The notes under the pieces are model-generated. The model saw only the letters and a program-made list of their open reading frames with translations, ran no database searches and had not been told where the DNA came from. 48,001 bases of DNA, taken from Nitrososphaerota archaeon. GTDB lineage: Archaea > Thermoproteota > Nitrososphaeria > Conexivisphaerales > UBA164. Made by a program: the position numbers and the translations under genes. Of the stretch, positions 10,131 to 19,790 are shown piece after piece (within the stretch, counting starts at the first letter, position 1; every line of letters starts with the position of its first letter). Location of the stretch: assembly GCA_029786595.1 (NCBI GenBank), contig JAFLXO010000006.1, positions 1 to 48,001 of the forward strand. The letters are read 5' to 3'.

Positions 10131-10175
10131 GGCTTACCTCCTTAAGCCAGTGTTTGATAAGCGCGTCTACACGCG
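10131..10175. repeat. Two adjacent perfect hairpins (GGCTTA-CCTCCT-TAAGCC and CGCGT-CTAC-ACGCG)
   Basis: Read directly: ggcttacctccttaagcc (10131-10148) and cgcgtctacacgcg (10162-10175). Confidence 0.6.
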
Positions 10176-10258
10176 GTAGTCGCAGCATTTCAGTTAACGC
10201 ATTTTATACATTTATCTTCGTATAATTTTTATAAATATCTAATTCTCTGTTAGCCATC

Positions 10259-10464
10259 ATGATTTTAAGGAGTGGCATCCCGAATAGTGTCTGGACGTCG
10301 GTTTTATTATCTTTGGAAACCGGGTTTACATCGAGATTTTCATAGTACTGCCTGATATCCACGGATTAGGCGCCATTAAAACGATCATAAGTGCCGGTGT
10401 CCCTACTGTGAGCAAGAGAACTGACCACTTTAAATCTTCAAGTAATACAGGCACATTCCTGTAA
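10259..10464 (+). pseudogene. Frameshifted ORF relic of unknown identity
   Basis: Strong TATA-like tttttataaatat precedes ATG 10259. MILRSGIPNSVWTSVLLSLETGFTSRFS* continues in another frame as FIVLPDIHGLGAIKTIISAGVPTVSKRTDHFKSSSNTGTFL*. Confidence 0.3.
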
Positions 10465-10510
10465 TTTATTTAATTAAACATATTTATCCCTAAAGAAGGA
10501 ATGGCTGTCT

Positions 10511-11071
10511 ATGGATATGGAGTTGGGTGATCTAGTCATACTTGATAGTGGCAGTTCGTTTATTGATGCACTTACATCTGCGGTCTATAGAATAACAAAA
10601 ACACCCCCAAAGGTCGTAAGGTTCCCAGACCTTGAAATCGGGAAACCCGGAAATATCATATTCTCTGGTCGTGCAATAGCTTCTAAACTGATAGATAAAT
10701 GGGCCTTTAAATTGCTCAATATGACTGAAGGATCAAGGTCGTTGAACATATGTTATGGCGCAGAGGCACTGAACCTGTACAGGGGCGGCTCGCTGGTCAA
10801 GCTGCCGGTGTCGATATCAGGTATTAGGCCGGTCAATTTTTTTGAGAAGAACCAGCTCGGCATTACAGGGGAGGTGCGTGTTTATGAATCTCGCAAGTAT
10901 GGAATAGGAAAGCTTGGTAAGGGGTTGCGGGCTATAGCCAATGGAAATGGCATTGAAGGCTTCGTCGATGAAGAAAGCAGAAGGATAGGGCTTATGTTCC
11001 ACCCTGAAAGGAGCGGGAAGGATGGGGACGCAATACTTTCATCGTTTTTATTGTTAAGCCAAAAGCTTTAA
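10511..11071 (+). CDS. Class I glutamine amidotransferase-like protein (second GATase of the his locus)
   Basis: Nucleophile elbow ICYGAEAL and C-terminal IGLMFHPERSG triad motif; directly upstream of hisG. Confidence 0.7.
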   Translation: MDMELGDLVILDSGSSFIDALTSAVYRITKTPPKVVRFPDLEIGKPGNIIFSGRAIASKLIDKWAFKLLNMTEGSRSLNICYGAEALNLYRGGSLVKLPVSISGIRPVNFFEKNQLGITGEVRVYESRKYGIGKLGKGLRAIANGNGIEGFVDEESRRIGLMFHPERSGKDGDAILSSFLLLSQKL

Positions 11072-11127
11072 ATTAACCAAGAGCGCCAGAGGTACGGCGA
11101 TGTTTCTTCATCAATACTGGTGATGGT

Positions 11128-12093
11128 TTGAAAAAGGTAACTATGGCTCTACCTAAGGGATCGCTTGAAAAAGACACCTTTGATTTTCTAAGAAGGTCGG
11201 CCTTCGAAATCGTTGGGGAGGATAGAAGTTACAGGCCCATCATAGATGACAGAGAAATGGCTATCAAGATATTGAGGCCTCAGGAGATCCCAACATATGT
11301 TCAGCAAGGGTTCTATGACCTAGGCATAAGCGGGTTGGACTGGATAAAAGAAAGCGGTAGCGATGTAAAAGATTTACTTGATCTCGAGTATGGATGGGTT
11401 AAGCTGGTCGTAGGAGCGCCAAAACAGGTGTACGGAAATAGCGATGATATAATCGAAAGAAATGCTGGAAAGAGGCTACGGATTTCAACAGAGTATCCGA
11501 AGTTGACTTCCTCCTTCCTTATGGGGCTTAAATCCTACAAATCGCTCTATGGGGATCGGAAGCCCGTTATATACACACCTTGGTGGAAGATGGGCGAAAA
11601 TGACGATGTGGCTATCTACCTTTCATTCGGCGCCACCGAAGCAAAACCTCCTGAGGAGGCGGACCTGGTAGTGGACGTAACCCAAACCGGAGCAACGCTG
11701 GAGCAGAATGACCTAAAACCAATAGATGTGGTGACAGAATCGACAGCTCACTTGATAGCCAACAGGGACTCTCTCAAGGATAGCAAAAAAAGGGAAAAGA
11801 TATTAGATATAGTTGCCCTGTTTAAGGGTACGTTGGAAAGTAGAAAGAAATATCATATATTTGTGAACGTAAAAGAGAAGAACCTTCAGGAGCTGCTGGA
11901 CGCGCTTCCCTCATTAAAGGGTCCCACAGTCAACAAGCTCTCAAAGCCCGGCTGGTATGCCGTAAATACTGTTATAGATAAGGCTGAATACAGGAAGCTA
12001 TTGCCGACATTCAGGAGGCTGGCTCAGGGGCTGGTCATACACTCCCCACGGTCGATAATGTCGTTGGAGGCACTTGAAGATGAAATCAGGTGA
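11128..12093 (+). CDS. hisG: ATP phosphoribosyltransferase
   Basis: MALPKGSLEKDTFDFL, GISGLDWI, ADLVVDVTQTGATLEQNDL motifs; C-terminal regulatory-like domain. Confidence 0.92.
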   Translation: MKKVTMALPKGSLEKDTFDFLRRSAFEIVGEDRSYRPIIDDREMAIKILRPQEIPTYVQQGFYDLGISGLDWIKESGSDVKDLLDLEYGWVKLVVGAPKQVYGNSDDIIERNAGKRLRISTEYPKLTSSFLMGLKSYKSLYGDRKPVIYTPWWKMGENDDVAIYLSFGATEAKPPEEADLVVDVTQTGATLEQNDLKPIDVVTESTAHLIANRDSLKDSKKREKILDIVALFKGTLESRKKYHIFVNVKEKNLQELLDALPSLKGPTVNKLSKPGWYAVNTVIDKAEYRKLLPTFRRLAQGLVIHSPRSIMSLEALEDEIR

Positions 12094-12655
12094 GCGTTCA
12101 GCAAAACTGGAGAGGAGGACTTCTGAGACCAATATATCGATCGCCATAAACATAGATGGAAAAGGCAGGGCATCGATCTCTACAGGTATTCCTTTCCTTG
12201 ATCATATGTTAAGGACGCTCGTCTTTTACGCGGGGTTCGATGCAGAAATTAGTGCCAGCGGTGATCTACGGCATCACATAATTGAAGATGTAGCGATAAC
12301 GTTTGGCGAGACGGTTAACAGCGCGCTTGGAGAGCGAAAGAACATAAGGAGGTTTGGGTACAGCTTAGTGCCCATGGATGACTCACTGGCGTTGGCGGCC
12401 GTGGATATGGTTAAGAGGCCCTATTCAGTAATATCCATACCTAACGGAGATATAGACGGTGTACCGGTGAGCCTTATTGCTCACTTCATCAGGTCGTTCT
12501 CCACGTCAACTATGGCTACTTTACATATAAAGGTACTATATGGCGACGACCCACACCACTCCGTTGAAGCCGCTTTTAAGGCGTTGGGGCTGGCTATGAA
12601 GGAAGCCTTAAGCTCAGAAGAAAGGGCTGTAAACAGCACAAAGGGAAAGATATAG
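12074..12655 (+). CDS. hisB: Imidazoleglycerol-phosphate dehydratase
   Basis: GIPFLDHMLRTL, HHIIEDVAITFGE, DDPHHSVEAAFKALG motifs. Confidence 0.93.
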   Translation: MKMKSGERSAKLERRTSETNISIAINIDGKGRASISTGIPFLDHMLRTLVFYAGFDAEISASGDLRHHIIEDVAITFGETVNSALGERKNIRRFGYSLVPMDDSLALAAVDMVKRPYSVISIPNGDIDGVPVSLIAHFIRSFSTSTMATLHIKVLYGDDPHHSVEAAFKALGLAMKEALSSEERAVNSTKGKI

Positions 12656-12658
12656 TGG

Positions 12659-13258
12659 ATGTACATAGGCGTCATTGATTATGGTGCAAGCAACCTTTTC
12701 GGGGTAGCCGAGGCCCTGAGGAGAGAGGGCGCATCGGTCAGTATGATAAAAGGAAGATTCTTACCTTCCAGATTTGACCTGCTGGTGTTACCGGGTGTAG
12801 GTAGCTTCCCCTATGCTGTAAATGGGCTCAAGGACGCTAAGGAAAGCATTATTGAATTCAGGTCGAACGGCGGCATTATATTTGGAATATGTCTTGGGCT
12901 TCATCTCTTCTTTATGTCAAGCGAGGAAGGTAATGGAAAGGGCCTTGCCTTCTTAGATGGCAAGGTTAGGAGGATAACGGGTATTGTCAAGGTGCCCCAT
13001 ATGGGATGGAGTAATACCAAGCTAAGTCAGCCCACCGAACTATGGGATGGAATGCACGAGGAAGAGTGGTTCTACTATGCGCATTCCTATTTTGCCGATC
13101 CGCCACCTGGCACCGTTAAGGCCAGGGTTGATTATGGCATAAACATGGCCGCTGTTGTTGTGGAAAAGAACGTGATAGGCGTACAATTTCATCCAGAGAA
13201 GTCAGCTACCGCTGGGAAAAAATTGCTTAGAAATCTGTTGATGATGGTTAGAAGATGA
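12659..13258 (+). CDS. hisH: Imidazole glycerol phosphate synthase subunit HisH
   Basis: IDYGASNLFGVAEAL, GICLGLHLFF, VPHMGWSNTK, GVQFHPEKS. Confidence 0.93.
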   Translation: MYIGVIDYGASNLFGVAEALRREGASVSMIKGRFLPSRFDLLVLPGVGSFPYAVNGLKDAKESIIEFRSNGGIIFGICLGLHLFFMSSEEGNGKGLAFLDGKVRRITGIVKVPHMGWSNTKLSQPTELWDGMHEEEWFYYAHSYFADPPPGTVKARVDYGINMAAVVVEKNVIGVQFHPEKSATAGKKLLRNLLMMVRR

Positions 13259-13953
13259 GTTTTAAGATTCTCGTTTCCCTAGACATACTCGCTGGCCGGG
13301 TGGTGCGCCTTGTCAATGGCAGGGAGGACGCGTTGACGGTATATAGCGACGATCCAGTTGCAGTAGCACGCTTCTGGATAGGGCGAGGCTTTGATGGCTT
13401 GCACATAGTGGATTTGGATGCGGCACTTGGTAGGGGCAACAATTGGTCAGTGATAGACAGCGTTCTATCGTTACGAGGCATATTCAAGGAGGTTGGAGGT
13501 GGAATCAGAGATATCTCTAGAATAGAGATGATGTTATCGAATGGGGCAGACAGGGTGGTGTTGGGTACCGGGGCCATCAAGGGGACTATCGACCTCCGCA
13601 AGATCAAACAAAAGGATAGGACGGTAATAGCGCTGGATAAGCTGGGCAACTCTGTAGCAATAGAGGGATGGAAGGCAACAGAGAACCATCACCCACTGGA
13701 GCTTCTTCCCGAGTTCCTGGATATGGGTTTTACAAATTTCCTCATAACTAATGTGGAGGCCGATGGGACTAAAAGGGGGATTAATATTGAGGAGATAACC
13801 TCAGTGAGCCCTAAATACAGAAGTTACATATATCTCTCAGGGGGCATATTGTTTGATGATCTAGAAGCCGTAAAGTCATTAGGGTACGCTGGAGCGATTA
13901 TAGGTAAAGCAGCGTACGATAAATTCCTTTCAGGGAACGAGAGGTTGAAGTAA
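13255..13953 (+). CDS. hisA: Phosphoribosylformimino-5-aminoimidazole carboxamide ribotide isomerase
   Basis: Position between hisH and his[34 protein letters not shown] motifs; ATGA overlap with hisH. Confidence 0.88.
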   Translation: MSFKILVSLDILAGRVVRLVNGREDALTVYSDDPVAVARFWIGRGFDGLHIVDLDAALGRGNNWSVIDSVLSLRGIFKEVGGGIRDISRIEMMLSNGADRVVLGTGAIKGTIDLRKIKQKDRTVIALDKLGNSVAIEGWKATENHHPLELLPEFLDMGFTNFLITNVEADGTKRGINIEEITSVSPKYRSYIYLSGGILFDDLEAVKSLGYAGAIIGKAAYDKFLSGNERLK

Positions 13954-13956
13954 AGA

Positions 13957-14730
13957 ATGGCCGTTGCAAAGAGGATAATCCCATGTCTTGACGTAGACGG
14001 GGGAAGTGTTGTCAAGGGTATTAACTTTAAGGGCCTTAAAGGCGCTGGGGATCCAGTTGAGCTCGCTTCGAGGTACAGGGATCAGGGGGCTGACGAACTA
14101 GTTTTCCTTGATATAACAGCAACAGTGGAAGCTAGGCGAATTATGTTTGATGTGGTAAAAGATGTCGCTAAGGTCCTTGATATACCCTTTACCGTTGGTG
14201 GAGGCATCAGGACGTTCGAAGACGCTAGGGCCATTCTGTGGAGCGGTGCTGATAAGGTATCCATAAACACCGTAGCTGTGCAGGACCCATCAGTAATAAC
14301 AAAGCTTTCTGATGCATATGGGGCCCAGTGTATAGTGCTAGCTGTCGACGCCAAGTGGGTTTCCAATGATAAACGGGGTGGCAATTATCAAGTATATACC
14401 CATGGCGGCAGAGTTAATTCAGGGCTTGACGTGATAAATTGGATAAGGAAAGGGGTGGAACTGGGAGCTGGAGAAGTGCTCCTTACATCAATAGACCGTG
14501 ATGGTACCCAGAGCGGATATGATATTGAGCTAACAAAGAAGGTCACTGGGGCGGTAGAAGCCCCGGTTATAGCCAGTGGAGGTTGCGGATCGCCCGAACA
14601 CATTCTAGACGTACTGAAGGCCGGCAATGCAGACGCCGCCTTAGCTGCATCCATATTCCACTACGGGAAGTATACCCCAGAAGAAGTAAAGCTATATTTA
14701 AAAAACAGGGGGTTGATTGTCCGCGCATGA
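13957..14730 (+). CDS. hisF: Imidazole glycerol phosphate synthase subunit HisF
   Basis: [57 protein letters not shown]. Confidence 0.95.
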   Translation: MAVAKRIIPCLDVDGGSVVKGINFKGLKGAGDPVELASRYRDQGADELVFLDITATVEARRIMFDVVKDVAKVLDIPFTVGGGIRTFEDARAILWSGADKVSINTVAVQDPSVITKLSDAYGAQCIVLAVDAKWVSNDKRGGNYQVYTHGGRVNSGLDVINWIRKGVELGAGEVLLTSIDRDGTQSGYDIELTKKVTGAVEAPVIASGGCGSPEHILDVLKAGNADAALAASIFHYGKYTPEEVKLYLKNRGLIVRA

Positions 14731-15689
14731 AAGCGGAAGTCGGTATGGAAAGCATAAAGTTTGATGAGAGAGGGCTAGTCCCGGTCATAGTACATGACTT
14801 CATCAGCGGGAAGGTGCTCATGCAGGCCTATGCGAATTCAGAAGCGATCAGGCTTACCGCTGAAACTGGATACTCGCACTTCTGGAGCAGGTCGAGGAAA
14901 GAGCTGTGGTTAAAGGGTGAAACGTCCGGTAACAGGCAGAGGGTGCATTCGATACTGGTTGACTGCGATGGAGACAGCATAATTTACAGCGTGGACTCAC
15001 CGGGCCCTGCGTGCCACACGGGCAACAGGTCCTGCTTTTACAGGGAGCTTTCGGTATTCAACCACAGTTACGATGATGAGATAATCTCCGAGATATTGGG
15101 ATATTATGATAGCGCCAAGGAGATCAGGAAGAAATGGGTCAGAGATGACTCGCTTAGGTCCTACAGGTTTATTCTCAACCCCATCACTGAGAATGTTCCA
15201 CCGCCGTCGCCGCGAGCCATAGCCTGGATCGTCGATAAGATGGATAAAATGATGGGCTCGGATATTGATAAAATCGTAGTGCCAGAGTCACTTGGGCTTC
15301 CAGTGGGTGCTCTTATTGCAGAAAAGAAGGGCAGGCCACTCGCTATAGTACGAAAGAGGAGCTTGGGTTCGGAATATGCGCTGCTGAGCAAAGTCGACTA
15401 TAGGTCCGGTTATGAAACCGGAACATATTACATCTATGGCGTCACGCCAGGTGAGCGAATAGCATTGATAGATGATACCATTTCTACCGGCGGTACGATA
15501 GAGGCGCTTTTAGATGTGTTTCAAAGGGAGGGAGTTAAGGTTGCTGATGTTGGATGTATAATGAGTAAGGAGATGTATGGCGGGAGGGAGTTGATAAGAA
15601 AGAAGTTTAATGTTGATGTCCACACGCTTATCCACCTATCAGAAAAGGGAGATGGATCAATAATGGCCAGATTGGCAGAGCTGACCTGA
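14727..15689 (+). CDS. hisI: Fusion: phosphoribosyl-AMP cyclohydrolase (HisI) + archaeal Hpt/GfcR-like phosphoribosyltransferase domain
   Basis: HisI part: [22 protein letters not shown]...[21 protein letters not shown] part: [12 protein letters not shown]...[32 protein letters not shown]...[17 protein letters not shown] overlap with hisF. Confidence 0.85.
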   Translation: MKAEVGMESIKFDERGLVPVIVHDFISGKVLMQAYANSEAIRLTAETGYSHFWSRSRKELWLKGETSGNRQRVHSILVDCDGDSIIYSVDSPGPACHTGNRSCFYRELSVFNHSYDDEIISEILGYYDSAKEIRKKWVRDDSLRSYRFILNPITENVPPPSPRAIAWIVDKMDKMMGSDIDKIVVPESLGLPVGALIAEKKGRPLAIVRKRSLGSEYALLSKVDYRSGYETGTYYIYGVTPGERIALIDDTISTGGTIEALLDVFQREGVKVADVGCIMSKEMYGGRELIRKKFNVDVHTLIHLSEKGDGSIMARLAELT

Positions 15690-15732
15690 ATTCTTCTGTA
15701 ACACTTAAATTTATTGACTACGTTAAAATCAC

Positions 15733-16008
15733 ATGCCTCTTGTCAAGGTGAGGGTATTTTTTGAGCTTTTTAACAAAATGCAACAGGATGAGTTGTACAT
15801 TAATGCAGGAAATCCAAAGGGGTTGATCGATAATATCATCCGTAAATATGGAGACGATATGAAGTCAACCTTCTTCAATGGGGATTCATTAAGGCGCTAT
15901 TTCCTCATATACGTGAACGGGAAACCTATAAATTATACTCAAAATTACCTCATGCCACTGAAGGAGGGTGATGTTGTGCTTTTGATACCGCCGGTGGGAG
16001 GGGGATAG
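15733..16008 (+). CDS. MoaD/ThiS/SAMP-like ubiquitin-fold sulfur carrier
   Basis: About 91 aa, C-terminal VVLLIPPVGGG tail ending in Gly-Gly; 6 nt before the molybdenum hydroxylase genes. Confidence 0.82.
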   Translation: MPLVKVRVFFELFNKMQQDELYINAGNPKGLIDNIIRKYGDDMKSTFFNGDSLRRYFLIYVNGKPINYTQNYLMPLKEGDVVLLIPPVGGG

Positions 16009-16014
16009 GACGGC

Positions 16015-16902
16015 ATGACGGAAGTGCTTATGCCTAATACCTTGGCAGAGGCCCTATCTATGATTTCGAAAGATGGGCATGATGTCCTAATTTTAGGTAG
16101 TGGTAGTGACGTAATTCCTAGAATCAGGGAACGCGAGATCGTGCCGAAAAAGGTGCTAGATCTTTCGGGCTTGGGTAGCGAGTTGAACTACATCAGGATA
16201 GAGGGCAATGTGATAAGAATGGGGGCCCTTGTCACGGTAAGGCAGATAATAGATAATGAACTTTTTAAAGGCAGGCTTGAGGCGTTTCTTCAAGCGGGGC
16301 GGATGTTCGGCGGCCCGCAGATAAGGAATATGGCAACGGTGGGTGGTAACCTGGGCGCTGCCTCAAGTTCTGAAGATCTTATTCCTATTTTTATCGCACT
16401 TGACGCGAAGGTTAAGATGGCGAGCATAGATGGGGATAGGCTAGTGCCGGTGAGCAAGCTGGTGGTGGCAAAAAGACAGATAGATAGGAGGCCTAACGAA
16501 ATAATCAGGGAAATATACTTTGAAATGCCCGATGATAGCAGCTGGACAGCCTTCTTCAAGGCAGGGAGGCGAAATAGCCTGATAATAGATTTGATAAATA
16601 TGGCGATGTACCTGAAGCTCAATATCGATGGCACTAAAATCGAAGATATCAGAATCGCGTTAAACAGGGTAAGGGGCAAGACCCCCGAACGCGCTTACAA
16701 GACCGAGGAATACCTTAGGGGTAAGCGCATAGAGAATGAAACAATAGCTAGGGCACAGGAAGTGCTTGATTCGGAGGTGCAACTCAGTTCAGATTTCCGC
16801 GCTTCAGCGGAGTACAGAAAAAGTTTAGATAAAGTAATATTGGCGAGGCTAATAAACAACTGCAGGGATAGGATAGTGGAGGGAAGGAGGACTGGAAATT
16901 GA
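16015..16902 (+). CDS. Molybdenum hydroxylase FAD-binding subunit (CoxM/CutM-like)
   Basis: FGGPQIRNMATVGGNLGAASSSEDLIP motif. Confidence 0.88.
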   Translation: MTEVLMPNTLAEALSMISKDGHDVLILGSGSDVIPRIREREIVPKKVLDLSGLGSELNYIRIEGNVIRMGALVTVRQIIDNELFKGRLEAFLQAGRMFGGPQIRNMATVGGNLGAASSSEDLIPIFIALDAKVKMASIDGDRLVPVSKLVVAKRQIDRRPNEIIREIYFEMPDDSSWTAFFKAGRRNSLIIDLINMAMYLKLNIDGTKIEDIRIALNRVRGKTPERAYKTEEYLRGKRIENETIARAQEVLDSEVQLSSDFRASAEYRKSLDKVILARLINNCRDRIVEGRRTGN

Positions 16903-17369
16903 AGGACATTCTATTGGAATTTAAGGTTAATGGCCAGCCGAAAAAGGTTTACGTAGATCCAAATGATAGGTTATTGGACGTGCTGCGTGATTACCTTGAT
17001 ATCAAGTCTCCAAAGGAGGGGTGTGGAACTGGGGACTGTGGTCTATGTACGGTTACGCTGGATGGCAAGCCAGTCCTTTCCTGCCTCACTTTTGCATTTC
17101 AGGCTAGGGGAAAGGAGGTGACTACGGTAGAAGGGCTCGGTAACGGCAAAGAATTATCGCCCATGCAACAGGCATTGAGGGATGCGGGAGCTGCACAATG
17201 TGGATTCTGCACGCCGGCTATGGAGATAATGGTGACCGACCTTTTAAAACGGGTTGATAACCCTACCGATAGCCAGATAAAGGAACAGATAAGCGGTACC
17301 CTGTGTCGCTGCACAGGATATTATCCTATAGTTGAAGCTGTAAAAAAGATTAAGGAAGAGGAGAGGTAG
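16899..17369 (+). CDS. Molybdenum hydroxylase [2Fe-2S] subunit (CoxS/CutS-like)
   Basis: SPKEGCGTGDCGLCTVTLDGKPVLSC and AAQCGFCTPAMEI...GTLCRCTGY, two 2Fe-2S motifs. Confidence 0.93.
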   Translation: MKDILLEFKVNGQPKKVYVDPNDRLLDVLRDYLDIKSPKEGCGTGDCGLCTVTLDGKPVLSCLTFAFQARGKEVTTVEGLGNGKELSPMQQALRDAGAAQCGFCTPAMEIMVTDLLKRVDNPTDSQIKEQISGTLCRCTGYYPIVEAVKKIKEEER

Positions 17370-17377
17370 ATTAAGTT

Positions 17378-19705
17378 ATGTCTATGGAAGTTGAATATTT
17401 AATAGAGCAGCTTCAGAAGAAGGCTGAAAGAGGGGAGTTATTATACATAGGGGAAAGCTTGAACAGGGTAGATGATATAGAAAAGATACTTGGTAAGCCG
17501 ATATATACAGCGGACATACTACCCAAACAGACACTCTACGCTAAGCTCGTCCATTCCACCATTCCTCACGGTTACATTAGGTCCATAAACGCCGCAAACG
17601 CGTTAAATAACAGCAAGGTGAAGGCGGTCCTGACTTACAAGGATGTGCCAGGGATAAACGAGTCCAGCGCGGTTATACCGGATAGGCCATTGTTTGCGGA
17701 CAGGAAGGTCAGGTCGACTGGCGATATAGTTGCAGCCGTACTGGCCAATGACTTCAGGGCGGCTACGGAGGCCTCACAGGACATCAAGATAGAATACGAC
17801 CCGCTCAAACCCATATTTGACCCGCTGGAAGCTATGAAAGAAGGGGCACCATTAATTCATGACGCCGGAAACGTAGCCAAGCATATGAAGGTATACAAAG
17901 GGGATGTGCAAAAGGGGTTTGAAGCATCAGATATCATAGTTGAAGGTACATATTCGACTCAATTTCAGGATGCCACTCCCATGGAGCCTGAGCTGGCGTA
18001 CGCAGTGCCAAAGGAGAACGGGAACATCCTAATAGTTGGCTCAATGCAAAGCCCTCATATAACCCAATCAGGGGTGGCGAAGGCTCTAAACCTGCCGCTA
18101 AGCAGGGTAGAAGTGATTCAGGCTGTTACTGGAGGGGCCTTTGGCCCAAAATCAGATGAAACTCCTACTGACCTAGGAGCCATCGCGGCGATAGGCGCGC
18201 TGAAGACCGGAAGGCCGGTCTTCGTGAACATGACAAGAGAGGATTCCATGATAATGCACACTAAAAGACACCCAAGTATTACAAAGCTCAAGACCGGCGC
18301 CACGGCTGATGGTAAGCTCATTGCGTCCCAAGCCGAAATGATAATGGAGACTGGGGCCTATGCTTCACTTGGCGTTCTTGTCATAGTAAGGGCCATGTTC
18401 CATGCTAACGGCGCATATGAAATACCCAACGTTAAGAACGATGGTTACCTAGTTTATACCAATAACACATTTGCAGGCAGTTTCAGGGGCTTTGGAGCGC
18501 CTCAGGCGTTCTTCGCAAGCGAGTCACAGATGGATGAACTTGCTAAGAAGCTCAATATGGACCCCCTGGACCTAAGGCTCATAAATATGCTTAGGCCAGG
18601 TAAAAGGACGTCCACTAACCAACTTATGGATGCGGCGTGCGGGCTACCGGAGTGCGTGGAACAGGTAGTTGCGGCAAGCAATTACAGGAAGAAGGTAAAG
18701 GAATACGCCGAGCAGAAGGGGAACACGAGGAGGGGCGTCGGGATAGCCATTCTGCATCACGGAAATGCTCTGGGGCCTGAAGGTAATGATTATGTCTATG
18801 TCCATTTGAACGTCGACAGGGATGGGATAGTTTACCTCGGGACGGGGCTTACTGAATATGGTACCGGTGCGATATCCGGACTCGCCCAAATAGCGTCAAG
18901 CATTATGGGTTGCAAGCTTGATAGGTTCAGGATAGATAGACCAAACTCGTTAAAGCATAAGGAAAGCGGGCCTACCGTGGCGTCAAGGACTACTGCAATA
19001 GGCGGGAATGGGGCTAGAGATGCGGCGGAGAAGTTGAGAGATAGATTGAATACAGTGGCCGCCAAACTTCTCGATTGTATGACCAGCGAGGTTGTTATAG
19101 TTGATGACATAGCTTACAGTTCATCAGCCCCACAAAAGAGGGTGGGTTGGAATGAAATAGTTGATGAGGCATACAGGTCAGGAGTATCTCTGAATACTAT
19201 TGGCTACTATATGGCGCCGCGCTGTATATGGGATGAACATACAGGTCTTGGCTCCCCCTACTCCCAATTCACATTCGGGGCGGCCGTTGCAGATGTGGAG
19301 GTCGATATTGATACCGGCGTCTACAGCGTCAGGAGTTATTATGTAGCCTTCGATGTGGGAAGGGCCGTGAATCCTAGGAACGTTAAAGGACAACTTTACG
19401 GTGGCACGGTTCAGGGATTAGGCTATGCTACAATGGAGGAATTGGTTCATAAGGACGGCAGGGTTCTAAATCCCAACCTGAAGGATTATTACATCCCCAC
19501 GAGCTTGGACATTCCTGAGGAATTCGTCCCCATAATAGTAGAGAAGGGTGGTGCTATAGGGCCATTCGGAGCAAAGGTTGTAGCTGAACCCCCGATCGTC
19601 CTACCGGGCCCAGCGGTCAGGAACGCCATTCTGAACGCAACCGGTTGGAGCGTGGACAGCCTTCCAATAACTGCAGAAAAGGTGTGGCGGGAAGGGCATA
19701 AGTAG
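17378..19705 (+). CDS. Molybdenum hydroxylase molybdopterin-binding subunit (xanthine dehydrogenase/aldehyde oxidoreductase type)
   Basis: QDATPMEPE, TGGAFGPKSDE, GSFRGFGAPQ, GQLYGGTVQGLGYA, FGAKVVAEPP motifs; lacks the AYRCSFR signature of form I CODH. Confidence 0.88.
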   Translation: MSMEVEYLIEQLQKKAERGELLYIGESLNRVDDIEKILGKPIYTADILPKQTLYAKLVHSTIPHGYIRSINAANALNNSKVKAVLTYKDVPGINESSAVIPDRPLFADRKVRSTGDIVAAVLANDFRAATEASQDIKIEYDPLKPIFDPLEAMKEGAPLIHDAGNVAKHMKVYKGDVQKGFEASDIIVEGTYSTQFQDATPMEPELAYAVPKENGNILIVGSMQSPHITQSGVAKALNLPLSRVEVIQAVTGGAFGPKSDETPTDLGAIAAIGALKTGRPVFVNMTREDSMIMHTKRHPSITKLKTGATADGKLIASQAEMIMETGAYASLGVLVIVRAMFHANGAYEIPNVKNDGYLVYTNNTFAGSFRGFGAPQAFFASESQMDELAKKLNMDPLDLRLINMLRPGKRTSTNQLMDAACGLPECVEQVVAASNYRKKVKEYAEQKGNTRRGVGIAILHHGNALGPEGNDYVYVHLNVDRDGIVYLGTGLTEYGTGAISGLAQIASSIMGCKLDRFRIDRPNSLKHKESGPTVASRTTAIGGNGARDAAEKLRDRLNTVAAKLLDCMTSEVVIVDDIAYSSSAPQKRVGWNEIVDEAYRSGVSLNTIGYYMAPRCIWDEHTGLGSPYSQFTFGAAVADVEVDIDTGVYSVRSYYVAFDVGRAVNPRNVKGQLYGGTVQGLGYATMEELVHKDGRVLNPNLKDYYIPTSLDIPEEFVPIIVEKGGAIGPFGAKVVAEPPIVLPGPAVRNAILNATGWSVDSLPITAEKVWREGHK

Positions 19706-19790
19706 ATTCCCTTTCGAAGGACCTCACCATTTTTTTTCCGGAGATAATAGTCTTTATATAGCGACTCAGAGGTAGTTAATCGCCATTGAG

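Noticed and set aside
17378-19705. Form I CO dehydrogenase large subunit
   Set aside because: The active-site loop is GSFRGFGAPQ, not AYRCSFR; family membership is broader molybdenum hydroxylase.
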